Made by a program: the position numbers and the translations under genes. Shown piece after piece: positions 53,738-62,481 of a stretch of 64,000 bases of DNA (positions are counted from its first letter, which is position 1; every line of letters begins with the position of its first letter). Under the pieces are notes generated by a model. That model was given only the letters and a program-made list of their open reading frames with translations. It did no database searches and was not told the origin of the DNA. Origin of the DNA: Pelomonas dachongensis (GTDB taxonomy: Bacteria > Pseudomonadota > Gammaproteobacteria > Burkholderiales > Burkholderiaceae_C); assembly GCF_043555865.1 (NCBI RefSeq), contig NZ_JBIGHY010000007.1, forward strand, positions 124,001-188,000. Direction: 5' to 3'.

Positions 53738-55954
53738 TCAGCCGGCCATGAAACTTTCGAGCTGGTCGGCCGGCATGGGCTTGGCGAACAGCCAGCCCTG
53801 GCCTTCGTGGCAGCCCAGCCCAACAAGGTACTGGCGCTGCTCCTCGGTCTCGATGCCCTCGGCGATGACGGTCAGCCCCAGGCCGCGGCCAAGGTTGACG
53901 ACCATCTGCGCGATGGTGGAGCCAGCGGTCGAAGTCTGCGCCTCCTGCACGAAGGCGCGGTCGATCTTGAGGCGGTCCACCTGTAGCTGGCGCAGTTGGC
54001 TCAAAGACGAGAAGCCGGTCCCGAAGTCGTCGATGGCCACGCTGAAGCCCAGGTGCTTGATGTCGGCCAGCACGCGGCGCACCAGCTCGGCATCCTCCAT
54101 CGCCATGGACTCGGTGATCTCCAGCTCGAGGTGGTGCCCGCTGACGCCGCAGTCGCGCAGCGCGCGTTCCAACATGTCGATGAAGCCGGGGTGGCGGAAC
54201 TGCGCCATGGACACGTTGACGGCCATGCGGAAGTCGCCGTGCCCCAGCGCCTGCATCTTCTTCAGCTGGCCGCACGCGGTGCGCATGACGAACTCCCCGA
54301 TGGGAATGATGAGCCCGCTCTGCTCGGCCAGCGGAATGAACTGGTCGGGAGGGATGAAGCGGTTGTCGACGGTGCGCCAGCGCAGCAGCGCCTCGGCCCC
54401 GATGACGCGGCGCGTGTCCAGGTCCACCTGCGGCTGGTAGACGACGAACAGCTGGCTTTCCTCGAAGCCGGTGCGCAGGCCCTTCAGCAGCTTGAAGCGC
54501 TCGCGCGCGTCGCTGCCCATGGCGGCGGAGAAATATTGAGACGAGCCGCGCTGGTGCTGCTTGGCGCGCTTCAGCGCGATCTGGGCGTCCAGCAGCAGCT
54601 CGGAGCCGACCGCGGTGGATTCGCCCAGCCGCACGAGGCCGGTGGTGGCTGACAGCTGCAAGCGCTCGCCGGACACGACGAAGGGGTCGGCGAACACGGA
54701 CTGCACGCTCTCCGGACAGACCTTGACGTGCTCGCCCAGCACGCCGAAGGTGTCCGCGCCGACGCGGGCCATCGCCGTGTTCAGGCCCAGCATCTCGCTC
54801 ATGCGCTGCACAACGGCCTGCAGCACCTGGTCGCCGAAGTGCTGGCCGAAGGCGTCGTTGATGTCGGAGAAATCGTCGATGTCGATCAGCGCCAGCGTGA
54901 CGCCTTGCGGGTCCTTCAGGTTCTTGTCCAGCAACTCGACGAAGCGGTTGCGGTTGGGCAGGCGCAGCAGCGGGTCGTTGTAGGCCTGATCCAGCAGCTG
55001 GGTGTACAGCAGCACGTTCTCGAAGCCGACGGCGATGTTCGAGCAGAAGGCGCGCAGCAGCTGCTGGTCCAGATCGTCGAGCTCGCGGCCCACGTCCACC
55101 AGCGCCGCCATCGCGCGGCCGGGGCCCATGCCGAAGTACAGGCAGGTGCCGTCATCGTAGATGTTGCGGCGCTCGCGCAGGCAGCGCTCCAGGCGCTCGC
55201 GCACGGCGACGATCTTGACCTGGGCCAGCGGGCGGTCGATGAGGCCGCTGTACTGGCCGGCCGCAGCGACGATGCGCACCTCGTCACTGGCCTCGCCGTG
55301 CACCTGCGCGCAGACCAGGCCCTCGGGCAGGATGCCCAGCAGCGCGCACAGCTGCGTGACGACACCCTCCGCAAAGCGGGAGAGTCCGCGCATGCGAGAC
55401 AGCGAGGTGCTGCTCTCGACGATCATCTCCAGCCCGAGGCGGTTGGCCTCCAGCGCGCAGATCTGGCGGTAGGAGCGCACCGCCGCCGTCAGCACCGTGT
55501 ACAGGCGCGTGCGTGTCAGCTCGGACTTGGTCTTGTAGTCGTTGATGTCATAGGCCTGCACCGTCTCGATCTCGGGCGCGTAGCCGGGCTGGCCGGTGCG
55601 CAGCACGATGCGCAGCGCATTCAGGCGCAGCTCGTCACGGATGTGGCGCACCAGCTGCAGACCGGCGTCCTCGCTCTCCATGACGACATCCAGCAGCACC
55701 ACCGCGAGGTCGTCTTCGCTCGCCAGCAGCTGGCGCGCCTGGGCGGCGGAGCTCGCGTGCAGGAAGATCAGCGGCTGGCCCTCGATGGTCAGGCCCTGCA
55801 TGGCCAGCTCGGTGGCCTTATGGACGTCACCGTCGTCGTCGACGATCAGGATGCGCCAGGGCCGGTCGTAGGGGCGATGCTCCAGCTCGGCATGCTCGGG
55901 CTCGTCGAGCAACTCGAGCAGGTCGTCGTCAACGGCAGGCGTTGTGTCTTGCAT
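53738..55954 (-). CDS. Receiver, degenerate GGDEF and EAL phosphodiesterase
   Basis: A 738-residue cytoplasmic protein: receiver (about 33-160, phospho-acceptor Asp89 in LLDVVME), a DUF3369/GAF-like region (about 170-335), a GGDEF domain whose signature is degraded (ARVGADTFGVLG, about residues 390-402) and an EAL domain (about 490-735). The EAL motifs GAEALLRW, NVSMAQF, DDFGTGFSS and IAEGIET are intact, so c-di-GMP hydrolysis is likely and cyclase activity unlikely. No cognate kinase is adjacent. Confidence 0.88.
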   Translation of the reverse strand: MQDTTPAVDDDLLELLDEPEHAELEHRPYDRPWRILIVDDDGDVHKATELAMQGLTIEGQPLIFLHASSAAQARQLLASEDDLAVVLLDVVMESEDAGLQLVRHIRDELRLNALRIVLRTGQPGYAPEIETVQAYDINDYKTKSELTRTRLYTVLTAAVRSYRQICALEANRLGLEMIVESSTSLSRMRGLSRFAEGVVTQLCALLGILPEGLVCAQVHGEASDEVRIVAAAGQYSGLIDRPLAQVKIVAVRERLERCLRERRNIYDDGTCLYFGMGPGRAMAALVDVGRELDDLDQQLLRAFCSNIAVGFENVLLYTQLLDQAYNDPLLRLPNRNRFVELLDKNLKDPQGVTLALIDIDDFSDINDAFGQHFGDQVLQAVVQRMSEMLGLNTAMARVGADTFGVLGEHVKVCPESVQSVFADPFVVSGERLQLSATTGLVRLGESTAVGSELLLDAQIALKRAKQHQRGSSQYFSAAMGSDARERFKLLKGLRTGFEESQLFVVYQPQVDLDTRRVIGAEALLRWRTVDNRFIPPDQFIPLAEQSGLIIPIGEFVMRTACGQLKKMQALGHGDFRMAVNVSMAQFRHPGFIDMLERALRDCGVSGHHLELEITESMAMEDAELVRRVLADIKHLGFSVAIDDFGTGFSSLSQLRQLQVDRLKIDRAFVQEAQTSTAGSTIAQMVVNLGRGLGLTVIAEGIETEEQRQYLVGLGCHEGQGWLFAKPMPADQLESFMAG

Positions 55955-56072
55955 GAGGGCGAGGGCTTAAGCACGGGCGGCGGCTACAGCCCCGCCGGTC
56001 GGGAGCCGCAAGCGTAGTGCATCCACGCAGCCATCGCCACGAAAAGCGCGGGCAAATATCCCGCTACAGCCC

Positions 56073-58364
<2,292 letters not shown>

Positions 58365-58397
58365 AACCGGTGATTGTCGGGGCGGACCCAGAAAGCA

Positions 58398-58420
58398 CAA
58401 AGCCCGCGCTGGGCGCGGGC
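58398..58420 (-). terminator. Rho-independent terminator of the cold-shock gene
   Basis: On the minus strand GCCCGCGC and GCGCGGGC (58402-58409 and 58413-58420) form an 8 bp stem with a 3 nt loop, followed by TTTG. It lies 31 bp after the csp stop and 34 bp before the YgiQ start. Confidence 0.75.
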
Positions 58421-58450
58421 TTCAGATCAACGGCCTGAGCCGTGATGGAT

Positions 58451-58666
58451 TTACAGCGAGCGGATGTTCGCGGCTTGCAGGCCCTTGGGGCCCTGCTTCA
58501 CTTCGAACTCGACTTGCGCGCCTTCAGCCAGCGTGCGGAAGCCACCGTTGTTCTTGATTTCGCTGTGATGTGCGAACAGATCCTTGGTGCCATCGGCCGG
58601 CGTGATGAAGCCGAAGCCCTTGCCGTCGTCGAACCATTTGACGGTGCCGGTTTGCATGGTGCTCAT
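58451..58666 (-). CDS. cspA: Cold-shock domain protein
   Basis: A 71-residue CSD protein with RNP1 (KGFGFITP) and RNP2-like (DLFAHHSEI) motifs; it binds single-stranded RNA and DNA. It starts at 58666 (MSTMQTGTVKWFDDGKGFGF). Several paralogues are usual in this group, so the symbol is tentative. The upstream gap (58667-58797) is short and carries the bfd terminator. Confidence 0.92.
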   Translation of the reverse strand: MSTMQTGTVKWFDDGKGFGFITPADGTKDLFAHHSEIKNNGGFRTLAEGAQVEFEVKQGPKGLQAANIRSL

Positions 58667-58747
58667 GGAGTTTCTTTCCTCAAAGATGTCGTGCCGTCCT
58701 CGCCTTGAGCGGCTGCGAAACACAACGACTTCGGGGCAGGGAACAAC

Positions 58748-58776
58748 AAAAAAATGGCGCCATTGCCTGGCGCCTG
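58748..58776 (-). terminator. Rho-independent terminator of bfd
   Basis: On the minus strand, GGCGCC (58774-58769) and GGCGCC (58761-58756) form a self-complementary stem with a 7 nt loop, followed by a run of seven T (58754-58748). It lies just after the bfd stop, between bfd and the cold-shock gene. Confidence 0.8.
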
Positions 58777-58797
58777 GGCGTGATTCTAGCCGCGCCT

Positions 58798-59022
58798 TCA
58801 GGCCGCGAGCCGCGCGTGGATCGCAATCGTCTTGCCACGCGGGCTGGCTGCGCCACCCGCCACACGGCTTTCCTCGAACACCTCGCAGGCGCAGTCGTGG
58901 CAGGCGCCGCATGCGGTGGCCACGCGCAGGTCCTCCTGCAGCGCCTCGAAACTCGGGCAGCCCGCCGAAGCGGCGATGGCGATGTCGCGGTCGGAGACGC
59001 GGTGGCAGACACAGACGATCAT
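58798..59022 (-). CDS. bfd: Bacterioferritin-associated ferredoxin
   Basis: A 74-residue 2Fe-2S protein with the cluster ligands in VCVCH (residues 4 and 6) and CGACHDC. Bfd reduces the iron core of bacterioferritin to release Fe(II). It diverges from bfr, with a Fur-box-like sequence 16 bp upstream of its start, so iron repression is expected. Confidence 0.93.
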   Translation of the reverse strand: MIVCVCHRVSDRDIAIAASAGCPSFEALQEDLRVATACGACHDCACEVFEESRVAGGAASPRGKTIAIHARLAA

Positions 59023-59037
59023 GGTGAAGCGAAGTCT

Positions 59038-59056
59038 AATGCGAATCGGTCTCATT
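59038..59056. promoter_or_regulatory. Fur-box-like site between bfd and bfr
   Basis: AATGCGAATCGGTCTCATT is a 19 bp dyad, close to the betaproteobacterial Fur box of the form AATGAGAATnnTTCTCATT. It lies 16 bp upstream of the bfd start and 80 bp upstream of the bfr start. A possible bfr promoter (TTGCTC 59073-59078, GATACT 59095-59100, 16 bp apart) lies beyond it. Confidence 0.65.
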
Positions 59057-59136
59057 TTCAGAAAAACCGGTTTTGCTCTGGGGCTATCGCTGCCGATACT
59101 GCACACATTCTTCACGCATACAACAAGGAGGCCTCC

Positions 59137-59613
59137 ATGAAAGGCGACCCGCAAGTCATCGCTCACCTGAACGCGCAGCTCAAGCTCGAACTGACCGCCA
59201 TCAACCAGTATTTCCTGCATGCCCGCATGCTGAAGAACTGGGGCCTGATGAAGATGGCTAAGCACGAGTACGAGGAATCCATCGAGGAGATGAAGCACGC
59301 CGACAAGCTCATCGAGCGCGTGCTGACGCTGGACGGCCTGCCCAACCTGCAGGACCTGGGCAAGCTCTACATCGGCGAGAACGCCGTCGAGACGATGGAG
59401 TGCGACTTGAAGATCGAGCGCACCGGCCATGCCCACCTGAAGGAGGCCGTGGCCTACTGCGAAAGCGTGCGCGACTACGTGTCCCGCGAGCTGTTCGTGC
59501 AGATCCTGGACGACACGGAGGAGCACATCGACTACCTCGAAACCCAGTTGGACCTGGTCGGCAAGGTGGGCGAGCAGAACTACCTGCAGTCTCAGATGGG
59601 CGACGCGAGCTGA
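59137..59613 (+). CDS. bfr: Bacterioferritin
   Basis: A 158-residue subunit, the same length as E. coli Bfr and alignable without gaps. Haem ligand Met52 is present, as are ferroxidase ligands Glu18, Glu51, His54, Glu94 and His130. Position 127, a metal-bridging Glu in E. coli, is Thr here (ILDDTEEHID). A neighbouring Glu (128 or 129) may substitute. The ATG follows an AAGGAGG ribosome site. Faces bfd across the Fur-box-like site; a strong terminator follows. Confidence 0.95.
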   Translation: MKGDPQVIAHLNAQLKLELTAINQYFLHARMLKNWGLMKMAKHEYEESIEEMKHADKLIERVLTLDGLPNLQDLGKLYIGENAVETMECDLKIERTGHAHLKEAVAYCESVRDYVSRELFVQILDDTEEHIDYLETQLDLVGKVGEQNYLQSQMGDAS

Positions 59614-59630
59614 TCCAGCCCGCTCATCGC

Positions 59631-59656
59631 AAGGGCCGCCTCAGTGCGGCCTTTTT
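59631..59656 (+). terminator. Rho-independent terminator of bfr
   Basis: GGCCGC (59634-59639) and GCGGCC (59646-59651) form the core stem, with flanking A-T pairs and TTTTT (59652-59656). A-rich bases on the other side may also allow it to end the opposing transcript. Confidence 0.85.
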
Positions 59657-59661
59657 CGTTT

Positions 59662-60135
59662 TCAGAGGAAGCGTTCCAGCAGCTTCTTGGAAGCCTTGTC
59701 CAGCGCCCAGCGGTCCGGCACGTTCAGCTGCACGCCGTGCGTGGACGTGATCAGCAGCCGGCCTTCTTCGAGCCGGCGGATGTCTTCCTCGCTTTTCAGC
59801 ACGAAGTCCACCTCGCCGCGGTCGGTCTGGATGCGCCAGGTGCTGGGCGTTCCGAAGGTGTTGACCGCGATCAGCTGCAGCAGCGTCGGGTGGAACTCGC
59901 GCGCCGCCAGTTCGGCCTCCAGCAGCTGACGCGGGCCGTCCGGCAGCGTCGACAGCCGCTCCACCCAGGCCAGCTCATGGCCGTGGCTGCCGACCAGGCT
60001 GAGGCCCTCGTCGGGCGCGGAGATGGGATGGGCGCGCACGGGCGTCACGCCGGCGTGCACCGTGCCGTTCAGGTCAGTCAGCTGCAGCTTGCCGTGGGCG
60101 TCCAACTGCAGGTCGCGAAAGGGTAGATCGCTCAT
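59662..60135 (-). CDS. Cyanophycin-associated DUF1854 protein
   Basis: A 157-residue protein. The WVERLSTLPDGPRQLLEAEL and DRGEVDFVLKSEEDIRRL segments match the DUF1854 family as found next to cyanophycin genes in Burkholderiales. Its ATG overlaps the stop of the ABC transporter gene (ATGA), so both are cotranscribed and diverge from the cyanophycin synthetase gene. Exact role unknown. Confidence 0.8.
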   Translation of the reverse strand: MSDLPFRDLQLDAHGKLQLTDLNGTVHAGVTPVRAHPISAPDEGLSLVGSHGHELAWVERLSTLPDGPRQLLEAELAAREFHPTLLQLIAVNTFGTPSTWRIQTDRGEVDFVLKSEEDIRRLEEGRLLITSTHGVQLNVPDRWALDKASKKLLERFL

Positions 60136-62390
60136 GCGTTCACCGTGTGGGCATTGGGGTTGGGCGCCACGACCAGCAGGCCGCCGTCGTCATCGGCGTC
60201 CTCCGAATCGACGCGGCGGGCCTGCGCCTCCCACAGTCGCCAGTAGTGGCCCTGCTGGGCGATCAGCTCGTCGTGCGGGCCCAGCTCGACGATCTCGCCG
60301 CGGTCCATCACCACCAGCCTGTCGGCCTTGCGCAGCGTGGACAGCCGGTGGGCGATGGCGATGGTCGTGCGGCCCTTCACGAGGTTGTCCAGCGCGCGCT
60401 GGATTTCCTTCTCGGTCTCGGTGTCCACCGCGCTGGTAGCCTCGTCGAGGATCAGGATGGCCGGGTCGATCAGCAGCGCACGCGCGATGGAGATTCGCTG
60501 GCGCTCGCCGCCCGACAGGCCCTGGCCGCGCTCGCCGACGAGGCTGTCGTAGCCGTGCGGCAGGCGCAGGATGAACTCGTGCGCATGGGCGGCGCGCGCG
60601 GCGGCGACGATCTCGTCGCGCGTTGCATCCGGCTTGCCGTAGGCGATGTTCTCGGCGATGGTGCCGAAGAACAGGAAGGGCTCCTGCAGCACCAGGCCGA
60701 TGTGGCGGCGGTAGTCGCTCACCTTGATGCGGCGCAGGTCCACGCCGTCGACCTTGATGGCGCCTTCGGTCACGTCGTAGAAGCGGCAGATCAGGTTCAC
60801 CAGCGTGCTCTTGCCCGAACCGCTGTGGCCCACCAGGCCGACCATCTCGCCTGGGCGGATGTCCAGGTTCAGGCTGCGGATGACCGAGCGCGAGCCATAG
60901 CGGAAGTTGACGCCCTGCATGGAGATGGCGCCCGTCACATTCTCGAACGGCTGCGGGTTGACCGGGTCGGGCACGTTGGAGACGTGATCCAGGATGTCGA
61001 AGATCCGCTTGGCGCCGGCCGCAGCCTTCTGCGTCACGGAGACGATGCGGCTCATCGAATCCAGCCGCGCGTAGAAGCGCCCGATGTAGGCCAGGAAGGC
61101 GGTCAGCACGCCCACCGTGATGCTCTGGTGCGCGATCAGCCAGATGCCGATGCCCCACACCACCAGCAAGCCCATCTCGGTCAGCAGCGCGACGGTGGGC
61201 GTGAACAGACTCCAGGTCTTGTTGAGCCGGTCGTTGACGTGCAGGTTGTTGGCGTTGGCCTCCTTAAAGCGCCGCGCCTCACGCGCCTCCTGCGCGAAGG
61301 CCTTGACGACGCGGATGCCCGGGATGGTGTCGGCCAGGATGTTGGTGACCTCGCCCCACACGCGGTCGATCTTCTCGAAGCCGGTGCGCAGCCGGTCGCG
61401 GACAAGGTGGATCAGCCACGCGATGAAGGGCAGCGGCACCAGCGTGGCCAGCGCCAGGCCGGGATGGATGCTGAACAGAATGATGGACGTCATGCCCAGC
61501 ATCAGCACGTCGGTGATGAAGTCCAGCGCGTGCAGGCTCAGGAACACGCTGATGCGGTCGGTCTCCGAGCCGATGCGCGCCATCAGGTCGCCGGTGCGCT
61601 TGTTGCCGAAGTACTCCAGCGACAGCCCCAGCAGGTGCTCGAAGGTCGCCGTGCGCAAGTCGGCGGCGATACGTTCTGACACCAAGGCCAACAAATACGT
61701 CTTGGCCCACCCCAGCACCCACGACACCAACGCCGCGCCGAACAGGCCGCTGAGCAGCAGCATGACCAGCCCGGTGTCGATGGCCTGGCCGTTCTGGAAC
61801 GGGATCAGCACCCGGTCCATCAGCGGCATGGTCAGGTAGGGCGCCACCAGCGTGGCGCCGGTGGCGCCCAGCATCAGCGCGAAGCCGAGCAGCAGCTGGC
61901 CCTGATAGGGCCGGGCGAAGCGCCAAAGCCGCAGCAGCACCCAGGTGCTGGGCGGTGCGCTCGCATCGCCGAAGTCGAAGCCGGAGTCTTCGCCCTCCTC
62001 GTCCTCGTCGCGCGCCACCTGGCCGGTAAGGCGCTGCACCTCGCGCTCGAACGCCTCCACGAAGCGCACCGCCGCCGGGTTGCAAGCCAGCGTGAAACGC
62101 CAGCGGGCCAGCCGGCGCTGCGCGTCGAACAGCTCCATGAATGCCAGGCCGCCGTGGTCGCTGAGGCGCAGGCTCTGCCCCAGCGCCAGCGGGTACTCCG
62201 TCCAGGCGCCGCTGCCCGGATCGAAAGCCAGCAGTCGTGAATTCGTCAACGCGATGAGGCCGCGGGCGAAGCGGCCCTGCCCGTCCAGGTCAACCTCCAG
62301 TGGCGCCACGACGTTCTCGCCTGCCTGCAAGCGGCCATGCAAGGTCGCAGTCTGCGGGTGGGACGCGACGTCGGGAGAAGGGTCTTGCAT
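60132..62390 (-). CDS. Cyanophycin-associated ABC transporter, ATPase-permease fusion
   Basis: A 752-residue half-transporter of the MsbA type. It has an unusual N-terminal domain (about residues 1-160) that looks like a PH/GRAM-type beta fold (ENVVAPLEVDLDGQGRFARG, ITLNSRLLAF-like strand); then six transmembrane helices (about 165-460) and a nucleotide-binding domain with Walker A GHSGSGKST, LSGGERQR and Walker B ILILDEATSAVD. Such genes are associated with cyanophycin in this group; the cargo is unknown. Start at 62390 (MQDPSPDVASHP); divergent from the synthetase. Confidence 0.85.
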   Translation of the reverse strand: MQDPSPDVASHPQTATLHGRLQAGENVVAPLEVDLDGQGRFARGLIALTNSRLLAFDPGSGAWTEYPLALGQSLRLSDHGGLAFMELFDAQRRLARWRFTLACNPAAVRFVEAFEREVQRLTGQVARDEDEEGEDSGFDFGDASAPPSTWVLLRLWRFARPYQGQLLLGFALMLGATGATLVAPYLTMPLMDRVLIPFQNGQAIDTGLVMLLLSGLFGAALVSWVLGWAKTYLLALVSERIAADLRTATFEHLLGLSLEYFGNKRTGDLMARIGSETDRISVFLSLHALDFITDVLMLGMTSIILFSIHPGLALATLVPLPFIAWLIHLVRDRLRTGFEKIDRVWGEVTNILADTIPGIRVVKAFAQEAREARRFKEANANNLHVNDRLNKTWSLFTPTVALLTEMGLLVVWGIGIWLIAHQSITVGVLTAFLAYIGRFYARLDSMSRIVSVTQKAAAGAKRIFDILDHVSNVPDPVNPQPFENVTGAISMQGVNFRYGSRSVIRSLNLDIRPGEMVGLVGHSGSGKSTLVNLICRFYDVTEGAIKVDGVDLRRIKVSDYRRHIGLVLQEPFLFFGTIAENIAYGKPDATRDEIVAAARAAHAHEFILRLPHGYDSLVGERGQGLSGGERQRISIARALLIDPAILILDEATSAVDTETEKEIQRALDNLVKGRTTIAIAHRLSTLRKADRLVVMDRGEIVELGPHDELIAQQGHYWRLWEAQARRVDSEDADDDGGLLVVAPNPNAHTVNA

Positions 62391-62481
62391 TTTGTTGTTG
62401 AGTCGACAGGCTGTCGGTCCATTCTCCGCTATGACTGAGCGCACAATGTCCCGCGCTTCCCCAGCGCCAATCACGCATTCC

